NCBI GenBank assembly: GCA_035574195.1 | Contig: DATLZE010000086.1 | Span: 1 to 48,076, forward strand | From: SG8-41 sp035574195 | GTDB taxonomy: Bacteria > Pseudomonadota > Gammaproteobacteria > Burkholderiales > SG8-41 | DNA length: 48,076 nt | Direction of reading: 5' to 3' | Part shown: positions 30,015 to 38,276 of the stretch, piece after piece | Position numbering within the stretch: the stretch's first letter is position 1 | Layout of the letters: each line of letters begins with the position of its first letter | Position numbers and translations under genes: made by a program | The notes under the pieces: model-generated | What the model was told of the DNA's origin: nothing | Databases searched by the model: none | What the model saw: the letters and a program-made list of their open reading frames with translations, nothing else

Positions 30015-30506
30015 CTAGACCCTCAAAATCCGGTCGCCGCGTCCGATACCGGAGGCGCCGGTGCGCACTGTCTCCAGAATCGCGCTGCGGTCTATCGCCT
30101 TGAGGAAGGCGTCGAGCTTGGAGCCGGTGCCGGTGAGCTCGATGGTGTAGTCCTTGTCGGTGACGTCAATGATGCGCCCGCGGAAGATGTCGGCCATGCG
30201 CTTCATCTCCTCGCGGTCCTTGCCCACCGCGCGTACCTTGACGAGCATCAGCTCGCGCTCGATGTGGTCGCCATCGGAAAGATCAACCACCTTGACCACG
30301 TCGATCAGCTTGTTCAATTGCTTGGTGATCTGTTCGATCACATCGTCGGAGCCGGCAGTGACGATGGTCATGCGCGAGAGCGTCGGGTCCTCGGTGGGCG
30401 CGACGGTGAGCGACTCGATATTGTAGCCGCGTGCGGAGAACAGTCCCGCCACGCGCGAGAGCGCGCCGGCCTCGTTCTCGAGCAGGACCGAGATGATGTG
30501 CCTCAT
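30015..30506 (-). CDS. ilvH: Acetolactate synthase regulatory (small) subunit
   Basis: A 163-residue regulatory subunit that confers valine feedback on the large subunit. The N-terminal ACT domain (2-75) starts RHIISVLLENEAGALSRVAGLFSARG, read in two parts, and contains the valine-site ARGYNIESL. The C-terminal domain (80-163) has ERELMLVKV and the T-G-T-G-S-K-L-D-A-F pattern. The ATG overlaps the ilvI stop by 4 bp (ATGA), so the two subunits are translationally coupled. Confidence 0.97.
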   Translation of the reverse strand: MRHIISVLLENEAGALSRVAGLFSARGYNIESLTVAPTEDPTLSRMTIVTAGSDDVIEQITKQLNKLIDVVKVVDLSDGDHIERELMLVKVRAVGKDREEMKRMADIFRGRIIDVTDKDYTIELTGTGSKLDAFLKAIDRSAILETVRTGASGIGRGDRILRV

Positions 30507-32200
30507 ACCAGGATCATCTCCGAAAGTCCCTTGCCTCCCGGCACCATCGGGAACACGTTCTCGGTCTGGTCGGTGACGAAGTCCATGAATACCAGGTCTT
30601 TCTTGCGCGAGAACGCCTCCTTCAGCGCCGGCCCCACGTCCTCCGGTTTCTCGATCCTCATGCCGACGTGCCCGTAGGACTCGGCGAGCTTCACGAAGTC
30701 CGGCAGCGCGTCCATGTACGACTCGGCGTAGCGGTTGCCGTGGAAGAATTCCTGCCACTGGCGCACCATGCCCATGTACTTGTTGTTGAGGTTGACCACC
30801 TTGATCGGCAGCCGGTACTGCTTGCAAGTAGACAGCTCCTGGATGCACATCTGGATCGAGGCCTCCCCGGTCACGCACGCCACCGCGGCCTTGGGATGCG
30901 CGAGCTGCACGCCCATCGCGGCCGGTAGCCCGAAGCCCATGGTGCCGAGGCCGCCCGAGTTGATCCAGCGCCGCGGCTTGTCGAACTTGTAGAACTGCGC
31001 GGCCCACATCTGGTGCTGGCCGACGTCGGAGGTGATGAAGGCGTCGCCGCGCGTCACCTCGTAGAGTTTTTCGATCACGTACTGCGGCTTGATGATCGGG
31101 CTCGATCGGTCGTACTTCAGGCAATCGCGCGAGCGCCATAGCTCGATCTGCGCCCACCAGCTCTTGAGCGCCTCCGCGTCGGGCTTCTCCGTGCCCGCCT
31201 CGAGCTGCCGGATCAGCTCGCGCAGCACCTCGCGGACATTGCCCACGATCGGGATGTCCACCTTCACGCGCTTGGAAATCGAGGACGGATCGATGTCTAT
31301 GTGGATGATGGTGCGCGGCTCCTCGAAGAAATGCCGGGGATTGCCGATCACGCGGTCGTCGAAGCGCGCACCGATCGCGAGCAGCACGTCGCAGTGCTGC
31401 ATCGCCATGTTCGCCTCGTAGGTCCCGTGCATGCCGAGCATGCCCAGGAACTGCCGGTCGGTCCCCGGATAGGCGCCGAGCCCCATCAGGGTGTTGGTGC
31501 AGGGAAACCCGAGCATTTTCACAAGCCGGGTGAGCTCTTCCGCAGCGCCGCCCAGCACCACGCCGCCGCCGGTATAGACCATCGGTCGCTTCGCTTTCAT
31601 CAGCGCCTGGATCGCCTTCTTGATCTGCCCGGCGTGGCCCTTGGTGACGGGGTTGTAGGAGCGCAGCGAAATGGTCTCGGGATAGTGGAACTCGGTTCTT
31701 GCCGTGGTCACATCCTTCGGGATGTCCACCACCACCGGCCCGGGGCGGCCGGTGGAAGCGATGTAGAAAGCCTTCTTCATGGTGAGCGCGAGGTCCTTCA
31801 CGTCCTTCACCAGGAAGTTGTGCTTCACGCACGGGCGCGTGATGCCGACGGTGTCGCATTCCTGGAACGCGTCCTGGCCGATGGCGTGGGTCGGCACCTG
31901 GCCGGTGATGATGACGTGCGGAATGGAGTCCATGTAGGCGGTGGCGATGCCGGTCACCGCGTTGGTGACGCCCGGACCGGAAGTGACGAGCGAGACGCCG
32001 ACCTTGTCGGTCGAGCGCGCATAGCCGTCGGCGGCGTGCACCGCGCCCTGCTCGTGGCGCACCAGGATGTGCTTGACCTTGTTCTGCTTGAAGAGCTCGT
32101 CGTAGATGAACAGCACGGCCCCGCCGGGGTAGCCGAACACATACTCGACTCCCTCCTCCTGGAGGCAGCGCACCACGATTTCAGCGCCGGTGAGTTCCAT
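30503..32200 (-). CDS. ilvI: Acetolactate synthase catalytic (large) subunit
   Basis: A 565-residue thiamine-diphosphate enzyme that condenses pyruvate into acetolactate. The start MELTGAEIVVRCLQEEGVEYVFG (in two parts) is typical of the biosynthetic type. The catalytic glutamate is E50 in VRHEQGAVHAADGYAR. The thiamine-binding motif runs from GEASIQM to VVNLNNKYMGM, with E replacing D at the first position as in many proteobacterial enzymes. FAD-site segments such as GARFDDRV are present. It heads the ilvI-ilvH-ilvC-psd-pssA run. Either ilvI or ilvB would be a fair symbol. Confidence 0.96.
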   Translation of the reverse strand: MELTGAEIVVRCLQEEGVEYVFGYPGGAVLFIYDELFKQNKVKHILVRHEQGAVHAADGYARSTDKVGVSLVTSGPGVTNAVTGIATAYMDSIPHVIITGQVPTHAIGQDAFQECDTVGITRPCVKHNFLVKDVKDLALTMKKAFYIASTGRPGPVVVDIPKDVTTARTEFHYPETISLRSYNPVTKGHAGQIKKAIQALMKAKRPMVYTGGGVVLGGAAEELTRLVKMLGFPCTNTLMGLGAYPGTDRQFLGMLGMHGTYEANMAMQHCDVLLAIGARFDDRVIGNPRHFFEEPRTIIHIDIDPSSISKRVKVDIPIVGNVREVLRELIRQLEAGTEKPDAEALKSWWAQIELWRSRDCLKYDRSSPIIKPQYVIEKLYEVTRGDAFITSDVGQHQMWAAQFYKFDKPRRWINSGGLGTMGFGLPAAMGVQLAHPKAAVACVTGEASIQMCIQELSTCKQYRLPIKVVNLNNKYMGMVRQWQEFFHGNRYAESYMDALPDFVKLAESYGHVGMRIEKPEDVGPALKEAFSRKKDLVFMDFVTDQTENVFPMVPGGKGLSEMILV

Positions 32201-32231
32201 GAACTGGTCAAGTCCGATCCGGAAACGTGTT

Positions 32232-32260
32232 ACGTTACCGGTTGCGGCCCGCGAGGTCAA
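32232..32260 (-). promoter_or_regulatory. Predicted promoter of ilvIHC
   Basis: On the minus strand TTGACC (32255-32260) and TAACGT (32232-32237) are spaced by 17 bp. The -35 is strong and the -10 weak. The leader would be only about 25 nt, leaving no room for attenuation. Confidence 0.5.
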
Positions 32261-32316
32261 GCAAAATCTCCCTGTAAACAGCAGGATAGAGCGGAGCGCG
32301 GGGCCACCGGCGTCGC

Positions 32317-32344
32317 TTGCGCCGCGCGGACGTTTTGCTAAGAT
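32317..32344 (+). promoter_or_regulatory. Candidate promoter of the sigma factor operon
   Basis: TTGCGC (32317-32322) and TAAGAT (32339-32344) are spaced by 16 bp, about 95 bp before the proposed CTG start. Moderate match only; an ECF-type autoregulated promoter is possible instead. Confidence 0.4.
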
Positions 32345-32437
32345 GCCCCGGACCCGGCGGGCGCAAGTGCAGGAGCGGCCCGCACAAGCCACGCCGCGCG
32401 CACGAGACGGCGGCGGATTCCAACAAGGGCACCACTC

Positions 32438-32998
32438 CTGGCCACCCGCAAAGAACTATCGGATTTTCTGGCCGAGGTCGAGCGCCGCGCCTACAAGCAG
32501 GCCCTCTTCGCCGTGCGCGACAGCCACGGCGCGCTCGACATCGTGCAGGAAGCGATGCTCAAGCTCACCGAGAAGTACGGCGCGCGCCCGGCTCGCGAGC
32601 TGCCGCTGCTCTTCCAGCGCATCTTGCAGAACACGATCCGCGACTTCTACCGCCGCCAGAGGGTGCGCGCGCTGTGGACCACGCCGGTTTCGCAGCTCTT
32701 CGGGGCGGGGGAGGAGGCCGATCCGCTGGAAACTTTGGAAGTGCCCGACGACTCCAAATTTTCGGAGCCTCCTGCCGAGCAGCTGCAACGCTCGCAAGTG
32801 CTTGCTTTGATTGAAAAAGCGCTGGAGAGACTGCCGGCCCGTCAACGGCAGGCCTTCCTCCTGCGTTATTGGGAAGAACTCGACGTCGCGGCGGCGGCGA
32901 AAATTATGGGTTGCTCGGAGGGGAGTGTGAAAACGCACTGCTCACGGGCGGCTCACGCGCTTGCTGCGATGCTGAAAAAACAGGGGATCAAGCTATGA
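32438..32998 (+). CDS. ECF-like RNA polymerase sigma factor (probable CTG start)
   Basis: A 186-residue sigma-70 family protein. Region 2 spans about 10-78 (VERRAYKQALFAVRD, ALDIVQEAMLKLTEKYG, QRILQNTIRDFYRRQ) and region 4 about 122-180 (LERLPARQRQAFLLRYWEEL and the helix-turn-helix MGCSEGSVKTHCSRA). The first ATG/GTG in frame (GTG, 32513) would cut region 2.1. The family N-terminus M-A-x-R-x-E-L-S-D-F-L is present as LATRKELSDFL beginning at CTG 32438, with AAGGG 9 nt upstream, so I propose a CTG start. The stop overlaps the DUF3619 start (ATGA). The regulon is unknown. Confidence 0.85.
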   Translation: MATRKELSDFLAEVERRAYKQALFAVRDSHGALDIVQEAMLKLTEKYGARPARELPLLFQRILQNTIRDFYRRQRVRALWTTPVSQLFGAGEEADPLETLEVPDDSKFSEPPAEQLQRSQVLALIEKALERLPARQRQAFLLRYWEELDVAAAAKIMGCSEGSVKTHCSRAAHALAAMLKKQGIKL

Positions 32999-33384
32999 AC
33001 CTGCCAGAGCACGAGCTGGCCAGGAGCATCGTCCGTCACCTCGACTACGGCGTGGAGCACCTCGATGCGGGCGTGCGCGAGCGCCTGTTCGCCGCACGCA
33101 AGGCGGCGCTCGAGCGCTACCGCGAGCAGCCCGAGCCGGTATTCGGGCTTGCATGGGCCGGCGCGGCCGCGGCGCGCGTCACCGGCCACCGCCTCTACGG
33201 CGCGCGCCACTTGATCGCCGCGGCCGCGCTCATCCTCGCGCTGGTGGGTGTCGCCTACTGGCAGAGCACGGGACCAGCGAACGAGCTGGCCGAGATTGAC
33301 GCAGGCCTGCTCACCGACGAGCTGCCGATCAACGCCTATCTCGACAAGGGCTTCGATTCATGGCTAAAGCGCTCGTCGCGTTGA
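32995..33384 (+). CDS. DUF3619 family single-pass membrane protein
   Basis: A 129-residue protein with a helical cytoplasmic N-terminus (1-70), one membrane helix (about 71-90, LIAAAALILALVGVAYW) and a short outside tail ending in LPINAYLDKGFDSWLK. This matches DUF3619, always seen after this sigma factor in betaproteobacteria. The topology and the 4-bp overlap with the sigma gene fit an anti-sigma role, which is an inference. The gene overlaps the DUF3106 gene by 25 bp. Confidence 0.85.
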   Translation: MNLPEHELARSIVRHLDYGVEHLDAGVRERLFAARKAALERYREQPEPVFGLAWAGAAAARVTGHRLYGARHLIAAAALILALVGVAYWQSTGPANELAEIDAGLLTDELPINAYLDKGFDSWLKRSSR

Positions 33385-33869
33385 TCGTCTGGCTATGGAT
33401 CGCGTTTCCGGCAGCCGCCGCACAAAGCAAGTCCGAGGCCAAGAAGCCGCCCGTGCGGCCTGCCTGGTCTGAGCTGACGCCCGCGCAACAGACGATCCTC
33501 GCCCCGCTCGCCTCCGAGTGGGACAAGATGGACGCCACGCGGCGCAAGAAGTGGATCGCGATCGCCGAGCGCTATCCCAAGATGAAGCCGCAGGAACAGC
33601 AGCGGCTGCAGCGGCGCATGGCCGAGTGGGCCAAGCTCACTCCGGAACAGCGACGCGCGGCGCGCGAGAAGTACCAGACGCTCCAAAAGCTTCCGCCCGA
33701 GAAGCGCCGCGAGGTGAGGAACCAGTGGCAGCGCTACCAGCAGTCGCTCGCCGCCAATCCCGAGATCTCCTCTTCCGATCCTCCCGCTCCGCCCGAAGCC
33801 CCTGCCCCCGAGGCGCGGCCCGCACCGGCGGCCTCCGCAGAAGTGCCGGCGCCCACCACCCAGCAGTGA
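33360..33869 (+). CDS. DUF3106 family exported protein
   Basis: A 169-residue protein with a signal peptide (1-21, cleavage after AAA) and a helical, charged domain rich in W, R, K and Q: W-S-E-L-T-P-A-Q-Q, EWDKMDATRRKKWIAIAERYP, and W-A-K-L-T-P-E-Q-R-R-A-A-R-E-K-Y. This repeat-like pattern identifies DUF3106. The C-terminal 45 residues are Pro/Ala-rich. It should be periplasmic. It overlaps DUF3619 and is probably co-translated. Function unknown; the helical Arg-rich core recalls periplasmic stress proteins of the Spy/CpxP kind, without proof. Confidence 0.85.
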   Translation: MAKALVALIVWLWIAFPAAAAQSKSEAKKPPVRPAWSELTPAQQTILAPLASEWDKMDATRRKKWIAIAERYPKMKPQEQQRLQRRMAEWAKLTPEQRRAAREKYQTLQKLPPEKRREVRNQWQRYQQSLAANPEISSSDPPAPPEAPAPEARPAPAASAEVPAPTTQQ

Positions 33870-33968
33870 GGGCGCCCTGCAAAATGAAACGATCCCGCCG
33901 GCCCGCTGTTTTCAAGGACGGCGCGCAGTCGCGAGAGGCCTGCCGGCCTCGCTCGCGCCCGGACGCCC

Positions 33969-34406
33969 TTGCGTCAAGCTCCTGAGAGCGCGCCGCCCGA
34001 GGCGGCCTGCGCCGGTCTTGCGCGGCGCGCGTTCGCCCTGGGCTACGAGGCATTGTTGCTCGGGGCTGTGCTCCTCGCGGGCTCGCTGCCGTTCGTGCTG
34101 TTCGCGCAAGGCGCCGACCGCATTGCCCTGCGGCCGCTGTTCCAGCTCTACCTCGTCGCGCTCGCCGGGCTCTACTTCGTGTGGCAGTGGTTGCGCGGGG
34201 GACAGACGTTGGCGATGAAGACCTGGCGCATGCGTCTCGTCACCCGCAGTGGCGGAGCGCTCGACCTGAGGCATGCGCTCGCGCGCTATGTATTCGCCCT
34301 CGCCGGAACTCTTCTCTTCGGCCTGGGCTTCGTGTGGGCGTTGCTCGACCGCGAGCACCAATTCCTGCACGATCGGCTCGCCGGCACGCGCATCGTGAAC
34401 TGCTGA
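33969..34406 (+). CDS. RDD family membrane protein
   Basis: A 145-residue inner membrane protein with three to four helices (20-45, 58-75, 108-128). The RDD pattern appears as LARRAFALGYEALLLG at the start, QTLAMKTWRMRLVTRSGG in the centre, and DREHQFLHDRLAGTRIV at the end. The start is taken as TTG at 33969 because no ATG or GTG is available before the first arginine pair. It ends the sigma/DUF3619/DUF3106/RDD run typical of betaproteobacteria. Function is not established. Confidence 0.85.
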   Translation: MRQAPESAPPEAACAGLARRAFALGYEALLLGAVLLAGSLPFVLFAQGADRIALRPLFQLYLVALAGLYFVWQWLRGGQTLAMKTWRMRLVTRSGGALDLRHALARYVFALAGTLLFGLGFVWALLDREHQFLHDRLAGTRIVNC

Positions 34407-34411
34407 CCGGC

Positions 34412-34487
34412 GTTGCTCGCGGCTCGAAGCTCGAGGTCGGAGAGAGCCACGAACCGATGGTTCTCGCCTTGAACCTTGAACTCGGAG
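34412..34487. repeat. Heptamer repeat filling the RDD-lptG gap
   Basis: Eleven 7-nt words fill the gap between two convergent stop codons. Local words are very clear, such as GCGGCTC followed by GAAGCTC, and CTTGAAC repeated twice exactly. No terminator hairpin is seen although two operons converge here. Confidence 0.7.
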
Positions 34488-35561
34488 CTAGCGCCGTTCC
34501 TGCCACCAGATCATCGCGAGCGCGATGGAAAGGAAGATCGCAGTCGGCAGAATCGCGGCGGCGAACGGAGGCCAGTCGTTGAGCAACCCGAGGTGCGAAG
34601 AGAGGCGGCCCATGAAGTGGAACACGAGCCCCAGCATGATGCCGGCGAAGATCTTGGCGCCTACACCCGCCTGCCGGCTCTGGAAGTGCGCGAACGGCAG
34701 CGCCAGCACCATCATCACCAGCACCGCCAGGGGATAGGTGAGCTTGGACCACAGCGCGATCTCGTAGCGCAGCGCCTTCTGCCGGTTCTCCTTGAGGTGT
34801 TGCGCGTAGGAATAGAGGTTCCATGCCGACATCTGCTCGGGCCTGACCAGCAGCACGTTGATGAGCTCGGGCTCGAGCACCGATTGCCAGCTTGCCGCCG
34901 CAACCTCCCGCACCGTGGTCTTCATGTCGTCGAACAGCGTCTGCGACACCTCCTCGAGCAGCCAGCGGCGCTCGCCTTGGTATAGGCCACGCCGGGCATG
35001 ACTGATCGAGCGCAGGCGATAGGCATCGTCGAACTCGTAGATCCTCACGCCGCGCAGAGTGGCGTCGGGCAACACCTCGGCGACGTTGATGAAGCTCCTG
35101 TCGTCTTTCACCCATAACCCGGAGCGGAACTCCTGGGCGACCAGCCCGGTGATTGCCTGCGAGCGCACGCGCTGCGCGAGCTGCTCGGCGGGCGGCGCGA
35201 TGAACTCCCCGAACACGAAGGTGAGCGTGGCGAATCCGAGCCCGATCGCGGCGAGCGTGGCGGCGAAGCGCGCGGTGGATACGCCCGAGGTGCGCATCAC
35301 GGTGTACTCCGATCCCGCCACCAGCTGGGCGAGGGCGAACAACGTTCCGATCAGCACCGCGACCGGGAACAGCTCGTAGACATGGTCCGGCACCGAGAGC
35401 AGCACGTAGAGCAGGATCCGGCGCAGACTGTAGGCGCCGCGCCCGAGATCCTTCAACTGCTCGACCAAATCGAAGAACGCGAACAGCATCACCAGCGCCG
35501 CGAACACCAGCGCGGTGGCGGCGCCGATCTCGGCCGCGAGGTAGCGGCGGAGCGTTCTCAT
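34488..35561 (-). CDS. lptG: LPS export permease LptG
   Basis: A 357-residue inner-membrane subunit of the LptB2FG transporter that extracts lipopolysaccharide. The start MRTLRRYLAAEIGAAT and the early helix with FAFFDLVEQL are typical, as is DHVYELFPVAVLIGTLFALA in the coupling-helix region. Six membrane helices flank a periplasmic beta-jellyroll (about 130-265). Its start overlaps the lptF stop by 4 bp (ATGA), so both permeases are coupled. Confidence 0.96.
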   Translation of the reverse strand: MRTLRRYLAAEIGAATALVFAALVMLFAFFDLVEQLKDLGRGAYSLRRILLYVLLSVPDHVYELFPVAVLIGTLFALAQLVAGSEYTVMRTSGVSTARFAATLAAIGLGFATLTFVFGEFIAPPAEQLAQRVRSQAITGLVAQEFRSGLWVKDDRSFINVAEVLPDATLRGVRIYEFDDAYRLRSISHARRGLYQGERRWLLEEVSQTLFDDMKTTVREVAAASWQSVLEPELINVLLVRPEQMSAWNLYSYAQHLKENRQKALRYEIALWSKLTYPLAVLVMMVLALPFAHFQSRQAGVGAKIFAGIMLGLVFHFMGRLSSHLGLLNDWPPFAAAILPTAIFLSIALAMIWWQERR

Positions 35562-36640
35562 CGCACCAGGCGGAACAGCGAGTAGACCGCGAGCCGCCGG
35601 TAGAACAGCACGGCGAGCAGCACGAGCATCGCTGCGTGCACCCCGAGCAGTCCGGCCGCGAACGAGAGCCGCGACTGCGCAATCGAGGCCTGGGTGATGG
35701 AGAGCAGATTGCTGTAGGTCATGTAGATCAACAGCGCCAGCACGAGGTTCATCGAGCGCCCGGCCCGGGGATTGACGAAGGAGAGCGGAATCGCGATCAG
35801 CGAGAGGACCAGCGCGGCGGCGGGCAGCCCGAGGCGCCACGAGAGCTCGGCCAGGTGCGCTGGCGTGGGCTGGCGCAGCAGCTCGATCGTGGACACCGAT
35901 TTGGTGGTGGGCGCGCGCGGGGCTTTCGCCTCCGCGGTCTCGATCCTCATCGCATAGCGCTCGAACTCGTAGATCTTGTAGCCGGCGGCCCCGGGCTCGC
36001 CCTCGTAGCGCCGGCCGTTCACCAGCACGAGGAACCGGTCGCCGTTCTGCGCCACTTCCTGAAAGCCGCGCGCTGCGACCATCACGCCCTGTCTCTCGTG
36101 CTGGGTCGAGCTCACGAACACGTTGGCGACGAGATTCTGCGTGCCCGAGACCTCTTCCACGAAATACACGCGCTCGGCCTGGCGCGACTCGCGGAACACT
36201 CCCGGGGTGACCGCCGATACGTCGTCGCGGCTGTCCATGAGCCGCCGCATTTCCTCGCTGTTCGCCACCGCCCAGGGCGAGAGCACGAGCGAGAGCGTGG
36301 CGATGACCAGCACCAGGGGCGAGGCGAACATCAGCACCGGTCGCACCCATTGCGTGAGGCTCACGCCGCACGAGAACCAAACCACCATCTCGGAATCGCG
36401 GTAACTGCGCGTGAGCGTCATCAGCACCGCGATGAACAGCGTCAGCGAAAGCAGTACCGGCAGATAATTGATGAGCGAGAAGCCGAGCAGCGCCGTGACC
36501 CCGGCAGTGGTGATGGCGCCGGTAGCCGCCTGGCCGAGCAGGCGCACGAGCTGGGTGGTGAGCGTGATGCCGACCAGCACGAAAAAAGTCGCCAGCGCGG
36601 CGCTCGTCAGCTCGCGCAGCAACGCGTTGCGGAAGATCAT
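35558..36640 (-). CDS. lptF: LPS export permease LptF
   Basis: A 360-residue partner of LptG. It begins MIFRNALLRELTSAALATFF and has TTQLVRLLGQAATG, then YLPVLLSLTLFIAVLMTLTRSYRDSEM in the coupling region, six membrane helices and a periplasmic domain (about 120-260). The ATG at 36640 is 77 bp from the divergent pepA start, the conserved lptFG/pepA arrangement of proteobacteria. Its function with LptG and LptB is well established. Confidence 0.96.
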   Translation of the reverse strand: MIFRNALLRELTSAALATFFVLVGITLTTQLVRLLGQAATGAITTAGVTALLGFSLINYLPVLLSLTLFIAVLMTLTRSYRDSEMVVWFSCGVSLTQWVRPVLMFASPLVLVIATLSLVLSPWAVANSEEMRRLMDSRDDVSAVTPGVFRESRQAERVYFVEEVSGTQNLVANVFVSSTQHERQGVMVAARGFQEVAQNGDRFLVLVNGRRYEGEPGAAGYKIYEFERYAMRIETAEAKAPRAPTTKSVSTIELLRQPTPAHLAELSWRLGLPAAALVLSLIAIPLSFVNPRAGRSMNLVLALLIYMTYSNLLSITQASIAQSRLSFAAGLLGVHAAMLVLLAVLFYRRLAVYSLFRLVR

Positions 36641-36659
36641 CGTGCGGCCGCGATCAGCT

Positions 36660-36689
36660 TTGACTTTTCACCGGGAATACGCAAATAAT
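36660..36689 (+). promoter_or_regulatory. Predicted promoter of pepA
   Basis: TTGACT (36660-36665) and AATAAT (36684-36689) are spaced by 18 bp in the lptF/pepA divergent gap. The start point near 36696 leaves about 22 nt of leader. Confidence 0.6.
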
Positions 36690-36717
36690 CAGGAACCTAC
36701 TCGATGCGGAGCGTAAC

Positions 36718-38211
36718 GTGGAATTTAGCATAAAAAGCGTGCCGCCGCAGAGCGCGCGCACCGGCTGCGTGGTGGCCGGCGTATTCGAGCCGCGCCAGCT
36801 CACCCAGGCGGCGGCGCAACTCGACCGCGCCTCCCGCGGCTACCTCTCCCGGCTGCTGCGCCGCGGGGACCTGCAGGGCCGGGCCGGAGCGACGCTGCTG
36901 CTGCACAACGTCCCCAACGTCGCCGCCGAGCGCGTGCTGCTGGTCGGGCTCGGACGCGAGGCCGAATTCGGCGAAAGACAGTACCGCGAGGCGGTCGCGG
37001 CCGCGATCCGCGCGCTCAACGCGACCGGTGCGGGCGAGGCCGCGCTCCACCTCACCGATCTCGAGGTCGGCCGGCGCGATGCGGCGTGGAAGGCGGCGCA
37101 CGCGGTCATGGTCGCGCGCGAGTGCGCATACCGCTTCACCCGCATGAAGAGCAAAGACGAGGAGCCGAAGCCCGCGTTGCACCGCCTCGATCTCGCCTTC
37201 GGCGCCCGCGCCGCCGCCCGCGCGGCTGCCGGCCTCGAGCAGGGGCTCGCGGTGGCGCACGGCGTCGCGCTCGCGCGCGACCTCGGGAACTTGCCCGCCA
37301 ACGTGTGCACGCCGTCGTACCTCGCCGAGGAGGCGCGCGCGCTCGCCAAGCGCTATCGCATGAAGGTACAGGTGCTCGAGCGCGAGGACATGGAAAAACT
37401 GGGCATGAACGCACTGCTTTCGGTCGCGCGCGGCAGTGTCCAGCCGCCCAAGCTGATCGTGCTCGAGTATCGCGGCGCAGGAAAGAACGCGCGCCCCCTC
37501 GCGCTGGTCGGCAAGGGCATCACCTTCGACACCGGCGGCATTTCGCTCAAGCCTGCCGCCGAGATGGACGAGATGAAGTTCGACATGTGCGGCGCGGCGG
37601 CCGTGCTCGGGACGTTGAAGGCGGTGGGGGAAATGCGGCTGCCGGTCAATGTCGTCGGCGTCGTGCCCGCCACCGAGAATATGCCGGGCGGCAGCGCCAC
37701 CAAGCCCGGCGACATCGTGAAAAGCCTCTCGGGCCAGACGGTGGAGATCCTCAACACCGACGCCGAGGGCCGGCTCATCCTGTGCGATGCGATCACTTAC
37801 GTCGAGCGCTACCGCCCCGCCGTGCTGATCGACATCGCGACGCTGACCGGTGCCTGCGTGGTGGCGCTCGGACACGTCGCGACGGGACTCTTCGCCAACG
37901 ACGAGCAGCTCGCGCACGAGCTCCTGGACGCGGGCGAGACCGCGTGCGACCGCGCCTGGCGCATGCCGCTCTGGGAAGAATACCAGGAGCAGCTCAAAAG
38001 CAACTTCGCCGATTTCGCGAACGTCGGCGGACGGCCCGCGGGAGCGGTGACCGCAGCCTGTTTTCTCGCCCGCTTCACCCGCAAGCAGCGCTGGGCGCAC
38101 CTCGACATCGCCGGCACCGCCTGGAAGAGCGGCAAGGAAAAGGGCGCAACCGGGCGTCCAGTGCCGCTGCTCACCCAGTTTCTGATCGGACGGGCGCAAC
38201 GTGGGCGATGA
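36718..38211 (+). CDS. pepA: Leucyl (cytosol) aminopeptidase
   Basis: A 497-residue M17 family two-metal aminopeptidase. The metal-site lysine is K266 in VGKGITFDTGGISLKP and the family signature NTDAEGRL is at 346-353. N-terminal domain residues 1-165 are the variable DNA/peptide-binding part. In E. coli the same protein also acts in plasmid resolution and gene control, which cannot be judged here. The start is GTG at 36718 with GGAG seven bases upstream. It is followed by holC after 65 bp, a standard order. Confidence 0.96.
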   Translation: MEFSIKSVPPQSARTGCVVAGVFEPRQLTQAAAQLDRASRGYLSRLLRRGDLQGRAGATLLLHNVPNVAAERVLLVGLGREAEFGERQYREAVAAAIRALNATGAGEAALHLTDLEVGRRDAAWKAAHAVMVARECAYRFTRMKSKDEEPKPALHRLDLAFGARAAARAAAGLEQGLAVAHGVALARDLGNLPANVCTPSYLAEEARALAKRYRMKVQVLEREDMEKLGMNALLSVARGSVQPPKLIVLEYRGAGKNARPLALVGKGITFDTGGISLKPAAEMDEMKFDMCGAAAVLGTLKAVGEMRLPVNVVGVVPATENMPGGSATKPGDIVKSLSGQTVEILNTDAEGRLILCDAITYVERYRPAVLIDIATLTGACVVALGHVATGLFANDEQLAHELLDAGETACDRAWRMPLWEEYQEQLKSNFADFANVGGRPAGAVTAACFLARFTRKQRWAHLDIAGTAWKSGKEKGATGRPVPLLTQFLIGRAQRGR

Positions 38212-38231
38212 AGGGAAACGCGATCACCCCC

Positions 38232-38276
38232 GCTTTCGCGGTTTGCGCCGCTCGCTCCGCACTTTGCATTTGAGTC
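38232..38276. repeat. Heptamer repeat between pepA and holC
   Basis: Six words near CRSTTTG (for example CGGTTTG and CACTTTG) run up to the holC start codon. It is part of the 7-nt-period family. It contains no ribosome binding site for holC. Confidence 0.6.
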
